From Cytobacillus oceanisediminis 2691 (GTDB taxonomy: Bacteria > Bacillota > Bacilli > Bacillales > Cytobacillaceae), in the NCBI RefSeq assembly GCF_007678455.1, contig NZ_VEEP01000004.1, positions 1 to 64,000 of the forward strand: DNA of 64,000 nt. The letters run 5' to 3'. Numbering within the stretch: the stretch's first letter is position 1; the number at the start of each line of letters is the position of its first letter. The position numbers and the translations under genes are program-made. Below, piece by piece: positions 1 through 10,013 of the stretch. The notes under the pieces were generated by a model. That model saw only the letters and a list, made by a program, of their open reading frames with translations, did no database searches and was not told the origin of the DNA.

Positions 1-46
1 GGCCTTTAAGGCCAAGGCCGGTAAGAGAGGCTTTCAGCCGCAGAGC

Positions 47-77
47 AAACCACCAGTTCACACTGGTGGTTTTGATT
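47..77 (+). terminator. Rho-independent terminator of the gene upstream of the window
   Basis: An 11-bp perfect stem (47-57 with 62-72) has a TCAC loop and is followed by TTTTGATTT. It probably ends the gene lying to the left, which in related genomes would be secDF. The coding end of that gene cannot be placed: one frame stops at 7-9 and another stays open to 130. Confidence 0.75.
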
Positions 78-188
78 TGGTTAGAACACCCAGTTTACAG
101 GATAAAATAAAACGAATACCGAAAGAATAAAGATGGCAGAAAAGTATATCGATTGCATCAAAAGTCAGCGCAGGGAGGAATTTTCACA

Positions 189-1112
189 TTGGAAAAAGAT
201 GTTCGATTTAAGAAGGCAGAGTTTGCTGCAATGGTTGGCGTGGTAGGTAATATTATACTTGCTGCACTGAAGTGGAGCATTGGCATATACGCTAACAGTA
301 AGGCTCTTGTTGCGGATGCTGTCCATTCTGCCTCGGATGTTGCCGGATCACTGGCTGTATACATAGGTTTGAAGGCGGCGAAGGCTCCACCTGATGAAGA
401 TCATCCTTACGGACACGGTAAAGCTGAATCCATTGCGGCCATCATCGTAGCCGTCCTATTGATGCTTGTGGGTGTTGAAATCGGCAGATCGTCCTTTGAA
501 GCCTTCTTCAAGCCCATCGAAGCACCTAAATCCATTGCCATAGTAGCTGTTATCGTTTCGATTATCGTTAAAGAGGGAATGTTCAGATATAAATATAGAT
601 TGGGGAAACAGCTGAAAAGTGATGCGTTGATTGTCAATGCATACGAGCATAGGTCAGATGTTTATTCCTCTATTGCCGCTCTTATTGGAATCAGTGCTGC
701 TGTCCTGGGAGGCAAGTTTGGGATTGGCTGGCTTGAGTATGCCGATCCAGTGACAGGCTTGCTAGTTGCTTTGCTAGTTATCAGGATGGCCTGGAAGCTT
801 GGCAAGGAGTCTATCCATAACACACTTGACCATGTACTGCATGATGAGGACACAGAGGAATTCAAAACCATCGTCCAATCGATCCCGGAAGTAAAGAAAC
901 TGGATGAGTTGCATGCAAGGGAGCACGGACACTATGTGATTATTGATTTGAAGATATCTGTCGATCCGCATATCACCGTTGAACAGGGCCACCGGATTGG
1001 AAAATGTGTGAAAAAGAAACTGATGGAGAACAAGAATGTCCAAAATGTCATGGTCCATATAAATCCATACAGTGAAAGTGGAACATTCGATGATAACGTA
1101 GAGATTCAATAG
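189..1112 (+). CDS. Cation diffusion facilitator (CDF) family transporter
   Basis: This is a 307-residue CDF antiporter, probably exporting divalent metals (Mn, Zn, Fe or Co) against protons across the membrane. The metal-site pattern is visible in TM2 (DAVHSASD, residues 43-50) and again near residue 150 (HRSDVYSS). The HPYGHGKAE loop is typical of the family. About six membrane segments are followed by a cytoplasmic C-terminal domain with HAREHGHY. The TTG at 189 is preferred over an ATG at 153 because GGGAGG lies about 10 nt upstream of it, while the ATG has no SD. It precedes the lapA-like gene by 19 nt and is probably co-transcribed. Metal specificity cannot be read from the sequence. 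Confidence 0.9.
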   Translation: MEKDVRFKKAEFAAMVGVVGNIILAALKWSIGIYANSKALVADAVHSASDVAGSLAVYIGLKAAKAPPDEDHPYGHGKAESIAAIIVAVLLMLVGVEIGRSSFEAFFKPIEAPKSIAIVAVIVSIIVKEGMFRYKYRLGKQLKSDALIVNAYEHRSDVYSSIAALIGISAAVLGGKFGIGWLEYADPVTGLLVALLVIRMAWKLGKESIHNTLDHVLHDEDTEEFKTIVQSIPEVKKLDELHAREHGHYVIIDLKISVDPHITVEQGHRIGKCVKKKLMENKNVQNVMVHINPYSESGTFDDNVEIQ

Positions 1113-1131
1113 CAAAAAGGGAGGGGAAAAC

Positions 1132-1449
1132 ATGAAGTTTCAATGGACGTTGCTGCTGGGGTTTGCTTTTGCATTGATTGTTGCCGTATTTGCGGTCATC
1201 AATGTCGATCCGGTAACAGTGAACTATTTGTTTGGGGAAGCTAAATGGCCGCTGATCCTGGTCATTCTGGGTTCGGTATTGATGGGAGGACTCATTGTTG
1301 GTTCAGTGGGCCTGTTCAGGATGTTTGTCCTTCAACGTGAGGTAAAAACATTGAAAAAGAAAAACAGGTCATTGGAAGAACAGCTGGCCCAAAAGGAAAC
1401 AGCTCAAGAGGAACAAGTACAAGAACAACAAATACAGGATATTCATTGA
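1132..1449 (+). CDS. yrvD: LapA-domain small membrane protein (YrvD-like)
   Basis: The 105-residue protein has two hydrophobic segments (about residues 5-25 and 41-63) and a charged, glutamine- and glutamate-rich C-terminal tail predicted to form a coiled coil. This is the lipopolysaccharide-assembly-protein-A (DUF1049) layout, found as YrvD next to recJ in Bacillus. Its function in Gram-positive bacteria is not established. The GGGAGGGG SD sits just before ATG 1132. A terminator follows, so the gene forms a short unit with the upstream transporter. Confidence 0.8.
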   Translation: MKFQWTLLLGFAFALIVAVFAVINVDPVTVNYLFGEAKWPLILVILGSVLMGGLIVGSVGLFRMFVLQREVKTLKKKNRSLEEQLAQKETAQEEQVQEQQIQDIH

Positions 1450-1456
1450 TATCCGC

Positions 1457-1498
1457 AAATGGCAGCATGAAAAAGGCTGCCATTTTATATGCTTTTTT
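1457..1498 (+). terminator. Terminator after yrvD
   Basis: The arms AAATGGCAGC (1457-1466) and GCTGCCATTT (1476-1485) form a 10-bp stem followed by a T-rich run to about 1498. Confidence 0.8.
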
Positions 1499-1554
1499 TA
1501 GGAACCGATGCATTCCGTGACACGAAATAATAAGCCGGTTAGCATTCATTGTCA

Positions 1555-1583
1555 TTGAAACAGTCCTTTCGCTTTTGTATAAT
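1555..1583 (+). promoter_or_regulatory. Sigma-A promoter of recJ-apt
   Basis: TTGAAA (1555-1560) is separated by exactly 17 nt from a consensus TATAAT (1578-1583). The recJ SD follows shortly after, so the 5' leader is very short. Confidence 0.75.
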
Positions 1584-1605
1584 GATAAAGCTGAGAGGTG
1601 AACGT

Positions 1606-3975
1606 ATGTTAAAGCCAAAATCAAGATGGATTGTTAAAGAATCCGATATGATAAAAATAGAGTCACTTGCAAAAGACCTGAACGTAACTCCTCTGACGGC
1701 TTCATTGCTAGTCAATCGCGGACTGGATACCGTGGAAGATGCCCGGTATTTTTTATTTGCGCAAAAAGGTGAGTTTCACGACCCTTTTTTGCTGAAGGAT
1801 ATGGACAAGGCAGTTGAGAGAATCAATAAGGCAGTTGAGACACAGGAGCCCATCTGGGTGTTTGGAGATTATGATGCTGATGGTGTAAGCAGTACGACGG
1901 TCATGATGAAAGCATTGGTTGAATTGGGTGCCAACGCCGACTACTACATACCGAACCGTTTTACAGAAGGATATGGCCCAAACGAAAAAGCTTTCAGAGC
2001 TGCTTCTGAAAAAGGTGTCGGGCTGATCATCACTGTCGATACCGGCATTTCAGCTCTTCATGAAGCAAATGTGGCCAGGGAATTAGGCATCGACCTTATC
2101 ATAACCGATCATCATGAACCAGGTCCTGTCTTGCCTGATGCGTTTGCCATCATTCATCCAAAACTGGAGGACAGTGCTTATCCTTTTAAGGATTTGGCCG
2201 GGGTCGGCGTAGCGTTCAAGGTTGCCCATGCATTGCTTGGCCGACTTCCTGAGCATTTGCTGGAGTTTGCTGCCATAGGTACGATTGCCGATCTGGTGCC
2301 GTTGCTTGGGGAAAACAGGCTGATCGCAATTAAAGGCATTGAAAAACTGAAGTTAAGCCAGACGCCAGGTTTGAATGCGCTGCTTAAGCTCGCCAAAACA
2401 GACCGGTCATCAATTGATGAAGAAACGATCGGTTTCATGATCGGGCCGCGGGTCAATGCAGCAGGCCGTTTAGGAAGTGCAGACCCGGCAGTACAATTAA
2501 TGATGACATCGGATTCTGAAGAGGCAAAAATGCTGGCCGAAGAAATTGATTCAATCAATAAAGAGCGGCAAAGTATTGTTGCCCAGATTGCAGAAGAAGC
2601 TATTGGTGAAGTGGAACAGCGTTATCCTATCGAAGATAATCCAGTACTCGTTGTGGGCAAGGAAGGCTGGAATGCCGGTGTAATCGGAATCGTAGCCTCC
2701 AAGCTGGTAGAAAAATATTATCGGCCGACGATTGTACTCAGTTTTGATGATGAAAAGGGGCTTGCGAAGGGATCTGCCCGAAGTATTGCCGGATTTGACC
2801 TCTTTAAAAATCTATCAACATGCAGGGATATCCTTCCACATTTCGGCGGTCATCCTATGGCTGCCGGCATGACACTGGAGCTTAAAAATGTCGATGAATT
2901 AAGGTCCAGGCTGAATGCGCTGGCAAAAGAGCAGTTGAAGGAAGAAGATCTGATTCCGGTGTCACATATAGATGCCAGAATAGATGTTAAAGAGATTACA
3001 ATAGAAACGATCAATGAGCTTGGCCTCCTTTCTCCATATGGTGTCAGCAATCCCAAGCCAAAGGTGCTGGTTGACGGGGCGAACATTTCTACCCTCCGAA
3101 AAATAGGAGCGGACCAATCCCATCTGAAATTGGCGCTTGAGGAAAATGGTACGGTGATTGATGGAATCGGATTTGGGTTTGGCCACCTGCATGAGCATAT
3201 TTCACCGAGCTCCAAACTATCGGTAATTGGAGAATTATCGATCAATGAATGGAACAATATCAAAAAGCCGCAGATTTTCCTTAGGGATTTAGCCGTAAGG
3301 TCATGGCAGCTATTCGATTTCCGCGGACTGAAAAGAATTGAAAAGCTTCCAGACATGATTCCAGGTGATCAGCCTGTTCACTGGATCCACTTCAATGCTG
3401 AATCGACAAATAAGTTTTCTCCGATTATCGGAGATTCATTGCAGCTTGTAGCGACCGATGAACAAGCAGAGCAGATTGTGCTGAACGATTCATTCGTTGT
3501 CTTGCTGGATCTGCCGCCTTCCAAGGATATTCTCGAAAGGTTATTCGCCAAAAAGAATCCAGGAAGAATCTATGCTCATTTTTACAAAGAAAATAGCGAT
3601 TTCTTCACGACAATGCCGACCAGGGAACATTTCAAATGGTTTTATGCTTTTCTTTCCAAGAAAGGTCCCTTCGACCTCAAACGGTATGGCGATGAATTGG
3701 CCAAGCATAGGGGATGGACAAAAGAAACAGTAGAATTCATGTCGCAGGTGTTTTTTGAACTAGATTTTGTTAAAATAAACAATGGGTTTATTTCACTAAA
3801 AGAAAATGTCCCCAAAAGGGATCTTTCTGAATCCAAAACATATCAGCACAAGGTGCAAGCATTCACTCTTGAAAATGAATTGCTCTATTCACCCTATGAG
3901 CAGTTGAAGAACTGGTTTGACCAGTTCATTCAAGAGTCGGTGAAAAATGAGGAGGCAATTATTCAATGGATTTGA
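1606..3975 (+). CDS. recJ: Single-stranded-DNA-specific exonuclease RecJ
   Basis: RecJ degrades single-stranded DNA 5' to 3' in recombination and mismatch/excision repair. The DHH phosphoesterase motifs are present: FGDYDADG near residues 86-93 and ITDHHE near 166-171. A DHHA1 region carries the FGGHPMAAG motif. The C-terminal extension (about 560-789) is typical of Bacillus RecJ, and the 789-residue length fits. ATG 1606 is chosen because GAGAGGTG lies 6-13 nt upstream and a good promoter sits just before; upstream in-frame codons overlap the promoter. The last codons overlap apt by 10 nt, which implies translational coupling. Confidence 0.95.
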   Translation: MLKPKSRWIVKESDMIKIESLAKDLNVTPLTASLLVNRGLDTVEDARYFLFAQKGEFHDPFLLKDMDKAVERINKAVETQEPIWVFGDYDADGVSSTTVMMKALVELGANADYYIPNRFTEGYGPNEKAFRAASEKGVGLIITVDTGISALHEANVARELGIDLIITDHHEPGPVLPDAFAIIHPKLEDSAYPFKDLAGVGVAFKVAHALLGRLPEHLLEFAAIGTIADLVPLLGENRLIAIKGIEKLKLSQTPGLNALLKLAKTDRSSIDEETIGFMIGPRVNAAGRLGSADPAVQLMMTSDSEEAKMLAEEIDSINKERQSIVAQIAEEAIGEVEQRYPIEDNPVLVVGKEGWNAGVIGIVASKLVEKYYRPTIVLSFDDEKGLAKGSARSIAGFDLFKNLSTCRDILPHFGGHPMAAGMTLELKNVDELRSRLNALAKEQLKEEDLIPVSHIDARIDVKEITIETINELGLLSPYGVSNPKPKVLVDGANISTLRKIGADQSHLKLALEENGTVIDGIGFGFGHLHEHISPSSKLSVIGELSINEWNNIKKPQIFLRDLAVRSWQLFDFRGLKRIEKLPDMIPGDQPVHWIHFNAESTNKFSPIIGDSLQLVATDEQAEQIVLNDSFVVLLDLPPSKDILERLFAKKNPGRIYAHFYKENSDFFTTMPTREHFKWFYAFLSKKGPFDLKRYGDELAKHRGWTKETVEFMSQVFFELDFVKINNGFISLKENVPKRDLSESKTYQHKVQAFTLENELLYSPYEQLKNWFDQFIQESVKNEEAIIQWI

Positions 3976-4478
3976 AACAATTCGTAACAATCGTTCCCGA
4001 TTGGCCAAAGCCCGGCATTAAATTCAAGGACATCACTACCTTAATGGACAATGGTGATGCTTATAGATATGCTACAGACCAAATCGTGGCCTATGCCCGT
4101 GAAAAAAACATCGACCTTGTTGTCGGACCCGAAGCCCGTGGATTCATCATCGGCTGCCCGGTTGCCTATGCACATGGGGTAGGCTTTGCACCGGTAAGGA
4201 AGGAAGGAAAGCTTCCGCGCGAGACAATCAAGGTCACTTACGGACTTGAGTATGGCAGCGATGTTTTAACGATTCACAAAGATGCAATCAAGCCAGGGCA
4301 AAGAGTCTTGATCACCGACGACCTGCTCGCAACTGGAGGAACGATTGAAGCGACGATCAAGCTAGTTGAAGAACTGGGCGGGATTGTGGCTGGTATCGCA
4401 TTCCTAATCGAGCTGACTTATTTGGATGGCCGCGAGAAACTTGAGGGCTATGATGTCTTAACCCTTATGGAATTTTAA
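3966..4478 (+). CDS. apt: Adenine phosphoribosyltransferase
   Basis: Apt salvages adenine to AMP using PRPP in the cytoplasm. The 170-residue protein has the PRPP-binding motif [13 protein letters not shown] near residues 114-126 and the family N-terminus ([17 protein letters not shown]). Its ATG lies inside the last codons of recJ, with GAGGAGG (3949-3955) as SD within recJ, so the two genes are translated from one mRNA. In B. subtilis it also sits between recJ and relA. Keeping a purine-salvage gene next to relA is notable because Apt is a known (p)ppGpp target in some Firmicutes; that link is family knowledge, not seen here. Confidence 0.97.
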   Translation: MDLKQFVTIVPDWPKPGIKFKDITTLMDNGDAYRYATDQIVAYAREKNIDLVVGPEARGFIIGCPVAYAHGVGFAPVRKEGKLPRETIKVTYGLEYGSDVLTIHKDAIKPGQRVLITDDLLATGGTIEATIKLVEELGGIVAGIAFLIELTYLDGREKLEGYDVLTLMEF

Positions 4479-4484
4479 TCAAAC

Positions 4485-4513
4485 GGGCGCTTCCTCGCGA
4501 AGTGCCCTTTTCT
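4485..4513 (+). terminator. Terminator after apt
   Basis: GGGCGCTTC pairs with GAAGTGCCC (one G-T pair) across a short loop, followed by TTTTCTT. Confidence 0.75.
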
Positions 4514-4794
4514 TATTGGGAATTGAGACACGGATAGAAAAGCTTGAGAATGGCTTTATAGGGCTAAATTGCCAGAAATTAAATATCTTTCGACAATTTT
4601 TTTAATTTCTGCTGTAAAATATCTTCCTTTCTCTTTACATCTTCGATTTTTTCTTTGATAATAGTAACAATCCTTTATAAGAATAATTATTGTATATAAA
4701 GGATTTTCATGTATATGTGTCGATTTTTTCCTTGGTGCCCGCTGGTGAATATAAAGCGGGTTAATATATAAAGAAATCTAAATTAGGTGATCCT

Positions 4795-6987
4795 ATGGCG
4801 AATGACCAGGTAATGACAGCTGAACAAGTCATTGACTGTACAAAATCATATTTAAATGATCAACATGTTGAATTGGTAAGGAAGGCATATGAGTTCGCCA
4901 GGCAGGCTCATCACGATCAATTCAGGAAGTCGGGTGAACCGTATATCATCCATCCAATCCAGGTAGCGGGCATCCTTGCCGACCTTGAGATGGACCCGGC
5001 AACTGTTGCTGCCGGTTTTCTTCACGATGTCGTCGAAGATACGGAAGTGACTCTTGATGATTTAAGAGAGGCCTTCAATGACGAAGTGGCGATGCTTGTT
5101 GATGGCGTCACGAAGCTTGGTAAAATCAAGTACAAGTCCCATGAAGAACAGCAGGCTGAAAACCACCGGAAAATGTTTGTGGCGATGGCACAGGATATCC
5201 GTGTCATCCTGATCAAGCTTGCTGACCGCCTTCATAATATGAGGACTCTGAAACATTTGCCAAGTGAAAAGCAGCGCAGGATTTCCAATGAGACACTGGA
5301 GATTTTTGCTCCGCTCGCTCACAGACTTGGTATCTCCAAGATCAAATGGGAACTTGAAGATACGGCATTGCGCTATCTCAACCCTCAGCAATATTACCGG
5401 ATCGTCAATTTGATGAAAAAGAAAAGAGCAGAACGCGAACAGTACCTTGATGAGGTCATTGATGAGGTAAGGGAAAGGATGAAAGAGGTTTCAATCAAGG
5501 CTGAAATTTCGGGAAGGCCGAAGCATATTTACAGCATTTATCGAAAAATGGTGCTGCAAAACAAGCAGTTCAATGAGATTTATGACCTGCTGGCTGTCAG
5601 GATTGTCGTTAACAGCATAAAGGACTGTTATGCCATCCTTGGAATCATCCATACCTGCTGGAAACCGATGCCTGGAAGGTTCAAGGACTATATTGCGATG
5701 CCAAAGCCTAATATGTACCAGTCGCTGCATACAACAGTCATTGGTCCGAAAGGGGATCCGCTCGAAGTCCAGATCAGGACCGATGAAATGCACCGGATCG
5801 CCGAATTCGGGGTGGCTGCACACTGGGCGTATAAAGAAGGCAAACCTGCTGACGGTTCCAATTTTGAAACGAAGCTATCATGGTTCAGAGAAATCCTTGA
5901 ATTCCAGAATGATACCGCGAATGCCGAAGAATTCATGGAGTCTCTCAAAATTGACCTATTCTCGGATATGGTATTTATTTTCACCCCAAAAGGCGATGTC
6001 ATCGAATTGCCTGCTGGTTCCGTCCCGATCGATTTCGCCTATCGGATCCACTCCGAAATCGGCAACAAGACGATTGGTGCGAAAGTCAATGGCAAAATGG
6101 TCACGCTTGATTACCAGCTGAAGACAGGGGATATCATTGAAATCCTGACGTCGAAACATTCTTACGGTCCAAGCAAGGACTGGCTCAAGCTGGCTCAAAC
6201 TTCCCAGGCCAAAAACAAGATTCGCCAGTTCTTCAAAAAGCAGCAGAAGGATGAGAATGTTGAAAAAGGCCGGGAGCTTTTAGAAAAAGAAATCCGCAAT
6301 ATGGACTTCGATGTCAAAGAAATCCTGACCTCTGAAAATCTTAAAAAGGTTTCAGAGAAATTCAATTTTACCAATGAAGAAGATTTATTCGCTTCAATCG
6401 GCTATAACGGCATTACTGCGCTCCAAGTGGCGAACAGGCTGACGGAAAAGCTTCGCAAGCAGCGTGACCTTGAGCAGGAAAAGGATATCTCAAATGCCGT
6501 ATCCGAGCTTAAGGCTTTCACACCTGCGAAGAAACGTGAATCTGGTGTCCGGGTCTCTGGCATCGACAATCTGCTCATCAGGCTTTCCCGCTGCTGCAAC
6601 CCTGTACCTGGGGATGATATTGTTGGATTCATCACAAAAGGCAGGGGTGTATCCGTTCACCGTTCCGATTGCACGAATATCCACACAGAGGATGCGCAAG
6701 CAAGGCTGATTCCGGTTGAATGGGAAACCGCCCTTAACGACCGGAAAGAATACAATGTTGACATCGAGATCAGCGGCTATGACCGCAGAGGATTGCTGAA
6801 CGAGGTACTTCAGGCCGTTAATGAAACAAAGACGAACATTACTGCCGTTTCCGGCAAGTCAGATAAAAATAAAATGGCGACCATCAATATGTCGATTGCC
6901 ATCCATAATGTCAGCCACCTGCAAAAGGTCGTGGACCGGATCAAGCAGATTCCGGATATCTACGCTGTCAGAAGGGTCATGAGTTAA
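4795..6987 (+). CDS. relA: Bifunctional (p)ppGpp synthetase/hydrolase RelA (Rel)
   Basis: The enzyme makes and degrades the stringent-response alarmones, acting on stalled ribosomes. Domains in order: HD hydrolase with HDVVED near residues 77-82 (residues needed for hydrolysis are intact, so the protein should be bifunctional); synthetase domain about 240-350 with [11 protein letters not shown] domain about 390-450; helical and zinc-finger-like region with CCNPVPGD; C-terminal ACT domain about 655-730. The 730-residue length is usual. AGGTGAT lies just upstream of ATG 4795. The 280-nt gap from apt is AT-rich and contains a weak 6-bp hairpin (4738-4760), but no clear promoter could be assigned. 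Confidence 0.97.
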   Translation: MANDQVMTAEQVIDCTKSYLNDQHVELVRKAYEFARQAHHDQFRKSGEPYIIHPIQVAGILADLEMDPATVAAGFLHDVVEDTEVTLDDLREAFNDEVAMLVDGVTKLGKIKYKSHEEQQAENHRKMFVAMAQDIRVILIKLADRLHNMRTLKHLPSEKQRRISNETLEIFAPLAHRLGISKIKWELEDTALRYLNPQQYYRIVNLMKKKRAEREQYLDEVIDEVRERMKEVSIKAEISGRPKHIYSIYRKMVLQNKQFNEIYDLLAVRIVVNSIKDCYAILGIIHTCWKPMPGRFKDYIAMPKPNMYQSLHTTVIGPKGDPLEVQIRTDEMHRIAEFGVAAHWAYKEGKPADGSNFETKLSWFREILEFQNDTANAEEFMESLKIDLFSDMVFIFTPKGDVIELPAGSVPIDFAYRIHSEIGNKTIGAKVNGKMVTLDYQLKTGDIIEILTSKHSYGPSKDWLKLAQTSQAKNKIRQFFKKQQKDENVEKGRELLEKEIRNMDFDVKEILTSENLKKVSEKFNFTNEEDLFASIGYNGITALQVANRLTEKLRKQRDLEQEKDISNAVSELKAFTPAKKRESGVRVSGIDNLLIRLSRCCNPVPGDDIVGFITKGRGVSVHRSDCTNIHTEDAQARLIPVEWETALNDRKEYNVDIEISGYDRRGLLNEVLQAVNETKTNITAVSGKSDKNKMATINMSIAIHNVSHLQKVVDRIKQIPDIYAVRRVMS

Positions 6988-7037
6988 TCCCTGATGCTAA
7001 TGCGTTAAGGGAGACTTGACATGTAAGGAGAATCATA

Positions 7038-7478
7038 ATGCGTTTAGTAATACAGAGAAGCAAAGAAGCAACAGTTACTGTTGATGGAGAAGTAAAAGGC
7101 TCCATTGAAAAAGGATTTGTCATCCTGGTGGGGGTTACCCATGAGGATACTGAAAAAGATGCTGCTTTCCTTGCTGAGAAGGCAGCGAATTTAAGAGTAT
7201 TTGAAGATGAAGCCGGTAAGATGAATCTTTCCCTGCTTGATGTGGGGGGAGAGGTTCTTTCTGTTTCCCAATTTACCCTTTATGGAGATTGCCGCAAAGG
7301 GCGCCGTCCGAATTTCATGGATGCAGCAAAGCCGGACCATGCAGAAACAATCTATGAAGCATTCAACCGTTTTGTTGCCGAAAAGGGATTGAAGGTTGAA
7401 ACTGGCGTATTTGGCGCCATGATGGACGTTCAATTGACCAATGACGGTCCGGTAACCTTGATCATCGACAGCAAATGA
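7038..7478 (+). CDS. dtd: D-aminoacyl-tRNA deacylase
   Basis: Dtd hydrolyses D-amino acids (and glycine) mischarged on tRNA. The 146-residue protein has both signature motifs of the dimeric active site: [10 protein letters not shown] (about residues 75-84) and [10 protein letters not shown] near the C-terminus, containing the Gly-Pro pair that gates substrate chirality. AAGGAGA precedes ATG 7038. It follows relA by about 50 nt without an obvious terminator, so relA-dtd is probably one transcript, ending at a strong bidirectional terminator. Confidence 0.97.
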   Translation: MRLVIQRSKEATVTVDGEVKGSIEKGFVILVGVTHEDTEKDAAFLAEKAANLRVFEDEAGKMNLSLLDVGGEVLSVSQFTLYGDCRKGRRPNFMDAAKPDHAETIYEAFNRFVAEKGLKVETGVFGAMMDVQLTNDGPVTLIIDSK

Positions 7479-7491
7479 ATCCAGGCGAAAA

Positions 7492-7526
7492 GAAGGGATC
7501 CCGAATTAGCGGGATCCCTTCTTTTT
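7492..7526. terminator. Bidirectional terminator between dtd and yrvJ
   Basis: A 12-bp perfect stem (7492-7503 with 7510-7521) has a T run on the right and an A run on the left, so it can terminate both converging genes. It overlaps the 3' end of yrvJ. Confidence 0.85.
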
Positions 7527-9282
7527 AATTGTTTTTAAAATAGCGAGCCAGTCCTTCAAAAATACCATTCGCCACAGCTTCCTGGTACTGCTGTGTATTG
7601 ACGAGCATTTCCTCTGCAGGGTTGCTCAAATAGCCTAATTCAAGAAGTACGGCTGCCTGTCTGTTTTCCCTGATGACATGATAGTCACCAAAACGGGAGC
7701 CGCGGTCTTTAAGCATCGTTTTGCTTACAACCGAGGAGTGGATTTGGTCGCCCAGGGGCTTTTGCTTTGAATTATAATAATACGTTGTCATCCCCCTGAC
7801 AGTCCTGTCATTGATGCTATCATAATGAATGCTGATAAATGCGTCGGCGTTATGGTAATGCGAACTGCTGACTCTGGACCCCAGTGAGATGTATTGATCA
7901 TTATTCCTGGTAAGGACGGCGTTCGTGCCAGCTGCTCTTAGCTTTTCGTATAGAAGCTGTGCTGTTTTCAAGGTGATCGTTTTTTCCAAAGATCCTCTCA
8001 CGCCGGTTGTACCATTGTCACGGCCTCCGTGCCCGGGGTCAATGACAATCGTTTTATTTTTTGTATGCTTTTCTGCACCTGGCTTTTCTATTTGCGGTGC
8101 ATTGCCCTGTACTGAAACGATCCATCCTGCTACAAAGCCTGTTGCTCCATTTGGAAGAGCGATTTTATACCAGTCCTTTTCGACACTTATGATTTCAAAG
8201 CTGTCTCCCTGGTTTGCACGAAAAATCACCGGTGTTCCTGTGCTTGGGCCTTTACGGATGTTTGTCCCATCATGGAGAATGGAAACGTTGCTGTTTTTTA
8301 CTGGCTGGCTTGGCGCAGCCGTGGGGCCGCTTTTCTTGATATCGAAAAACCAGCTGGCAGCCCAGCCTGTTTTCCCTGACTGATATTCAATTTTGACCCA
8401 TTTATTTTTTTCATCAAGGATCTTGAAATTCTGCCCCTTGGAAACAGAACCGATGACCGAGCCATTAAGTGAATTTTTGTCACGGACATTCAGGTTAGAT
8501 GCCGTTACCGTACCCGTGAATTGATCAGCAGGGGCGGGCGAGGCACTGCCTGATGAAGGTGTTCCGCTGATTTTTAAATAATCAGCGCTTACCCAGGCCT
8601 TTTTCCCTGCATATGTAATCTCTGCCCAACCGTTGGACTGAGAGTGGACGGGAACTACAGCTCCATTGTTCAATTGTCCGACTCTGCTGGCGTTTAAAGA
8701 TGGTTTCTCCCTTACATTCAGGGAGGTGGCAGTGACCGTCCCGCTTGATACAGCAGGTTTGGATGGTTGTGCCGTCGTTTCATTCTTTTTCGAATTTATG
8801 TACTCCATGGCAACCCAGCCTTGTAAAGCGGCAGTGCGCACTTCTGCCCAATTGCCTTTTGAACTGAGGACCTCGACAGCCTGTCCACGATTAAATGATC
8901 CAATTACATCATAATTGGTGCCCGGGCCTTTCCTTACACGCAGTCCATCGGCCGTAACGCTTCCCGAGTTGCCTGCTGGCTTTTGGGTAACTGCTGGCTT
9001 GACACCTTCCCTGACAGCGAACCACTGTGCTACCCAGCCTTTTTTGCTGCCTCCAAGACTGAGTTGGATCCAATCGCCTTCTTCTTTTATGATTGGAAAT
9101 TTTTCGCCTTTTTTAACCGACCCTGTAACAGGGTAACTCAGTCCAGGACCATTTCTGACATTCAGGCTTGTGGCAGTAATCGATACACTGCCATTATCTG
9201 CTTTGGCCGTCTCTAAAACGGGCAGGTTCCCAAATATAAGCATCAGGCAAAGGATGACAGGAACCATTTTCTTTCTGGGCAT
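7525..9282 (-). CDS. yrvJ: N-acetylmuramoyl-L-alanine amidase with five SH3b repeats
   Basis: This 585-residue exported enzyme cleaves the amide bond between MurNAc and the stem peptide. Residues 1-28 form a signal peptide ending near ETAKA. Five bacterial SH3 (SH3b) repeats follow, from about residue 29 to 395, each with an LNVR/LRVR/TNIRKGP-type motif and a closing GW-V element. They are joined by Pro/Ser/Ala linkers and probably bind wall peptides. The Amidase_3 catalytic domain (about 405-585) has VIDPGHGG, SIHYDS and LLELGYLSN, which supply the zinc ligands and catalytic glutamate. GGGAGGGAGATC precedes the ATG. Repeat number varies between species; the cleaved substrate in vivo is unknown. 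Confidence 0.93.
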   Translation of the reverse strand: MPRKKMVPVILCLMLIFGNLPVLETAKADNGSVSITATSLNVRNGPGLSYPVTGSVKKGEKFPIIKEEGDWIQLSLGGSKKGWVAQWFAVREGVKPAVTQKPAGNSGSVTADGLRVRKGPGTNYDVIGSFNRGQAVEVLSSKGNWAEVRTAALQGWVAMEYINSKKNETTAQPSKPAVSSGTVTATSLNVREKPSLNASRVGQLNNGAVVPVHSQSNGWAEITYAGKKAWVSADYLKISGTPSSGSASPAPADQFTGTVTASNLNVRDKNSLNGSVIGSVSKGQNFKILDEKNKWVKIEYQSGKTGWAASWFFDIKKSGPTAAPSQPVKNSNVSILHDGTNIRKGPSTGTPVIFRANQGDSFEIISVEKDWYKIALPNGATGFVAGWIVSVQGNAPQIEKPGAEKHTKNKTIVIDPGHGGRDNGTTGVRGSLEKTITLKTAQLLYEKLRAAGTNAVLTRNNDQYISLGSRVSSSHYHNADAFISIHYDSINDRTVRGMTTYYYNSKQKPLGDQIHSSVVSKTMLKDRGSRFGDYHVIRENRQAAVLLELGYLSNPAEEMLVNTQQYQEAVANGIFEGLARYFKNN

Positions 9283-9464
9283 GATCTCCCTCCCTTATTC
9301 TTTATAGAGTCTTATAAAAATATATTACCGGAATTTACCGGCAAAATCACGAAGACTTTTTTCTTATATCGGAACCAATTAAGAAAATTCAATAGGAAAA
9401 AGCGTATATAAAATCGAAAAATGGTGGGAAGAATAATAGGCAATAAACAATGGAAGGTGATACC

Positions 9465-9641
9465 ATGCGTTTCAGTGATAAAGGAATTTCCGCAGCAACC
9501 GGTGAGAACCAGCTATTCGGGGTGGATTTCCACGATTTCATTCAAAAAGAACAAAACGCACACGTCGTGGAATTGGCGTCGGAATTTGGCCTTTCACTCC
9601 GTGACGTGAGAAAATTGAAAAAACAGCTGGAACGTTATTGA
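9465..9641 (+). CDS. yrzK: Small YrzK-like protein with a helix-turn-helix-like tail
   Basis: This 58-residue protein lies between yrvJ and the hisS leader, where B. subtilis carries yrzK. The C-terminal half (ELASEFGLSLRDVRKLKK) resembles the recognition helix of sigma-region-4 or small HTH proteins; the N-terminus is featureless. ATG 9465 is chosen because GGAAGGTGA ends 4 nt upstream; an ATG at 9450 is possible but lies before that SD. The function is unknown, and the HTH assignment is my reading of the residue pattern. Confidence 0.65.
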   Translation: MRFSDKGISAATGENQLFGVDFHDFIQKEQNAHVVELASEFGLSLRDVRKLKKQLERY

Positions 9642-9648
9642 ATTGTGC

Positions 9649-9680
9649 TTGACATTGCTAATTGGACTCCGTATTATAAT
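9649..9680 (+). promoter_or_regulatory. Sigma-A promoter of the hisS-aspS leader
   Basis: TTGACA (9649-9654) is followed after 17 nt by TATTAT (9672-9677), which overlaps a perfect TATAAT at 9675-9680 (20 nt spacing). Transcription should start near 9685, at the head of the T-box leader. Confidence 0.7.
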
Positions 9681-9684
9681 ATAA

Positions 9685-9968
9685 ATAAAATGTCATACGG
9701 AAAACATACCGTTGATGGAGCATAGTAGCCAGGAGACAATGGCAAGAGAGGAAATGCCGCGGCTGGAAGCATTTCTGCATGATGACCTGGTGAATGAACA
9801 CTCCGAAGGATTTTCTCTGAACATCGGCAATGCCGTCAGTAGGAGAAGACGTAGGCAGGCGTTAACTGTTAAAGAGGAAGTGCCGATTGGCGCTTCAATT
9901 AGGGTGGCACCACGGGAATCAAAGCTCTCGTCCCTTGTTATTATAGCAAGGGATTGGGGGCTTTTTTG
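9685..9968 (+). promoter_or_regulatory. T-box riboswitch leader of hisS-aspS
   Basis: This leader senses uncharged tRNA and controls read-through into hisS. Stem I base pairs GGAG (9717-9720) with CTCC (9801-9804). An AGTA loop-E element is at 9724-9727, and CCAGG (9729-9733) pairs with CCTGG (9786-9790). The T-box sequence AGGGTGGCACCACGG begins at 9901. The competing terminator is at 9922-9968, with CCCTTG pairing GCAAGGG before GGGGGCTTTTTT. The specifier loop reads AACAC directly before the helix (AAC 9797-9799, CAC 9799-9801), and the T-loop has TGGC. Both facts are taken up in the findings because they do not look like a pure histidine sensor. Confidence 0.9.
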
Positions 9969-10013
9969 CATTCTTTTTTACGGGATAAGAAAGTATACAA
10001 TTCACTTTGAGAA

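Noticed and set aside
2-130. C-terminus of an upstream coding sequence continuing to 130
   Set aside because: The open frame would translate the terminator hairpin at 47-77, which has the form of a normal Rho-independent signal. More likely the upstream gene ends before it.
4738-4760. Hairpin before relA as a riboswitch or attenuator
   Set aside because: Only six base pairs with an 11-nt loop and no terminator tail; too weak to support a regulatory claim.
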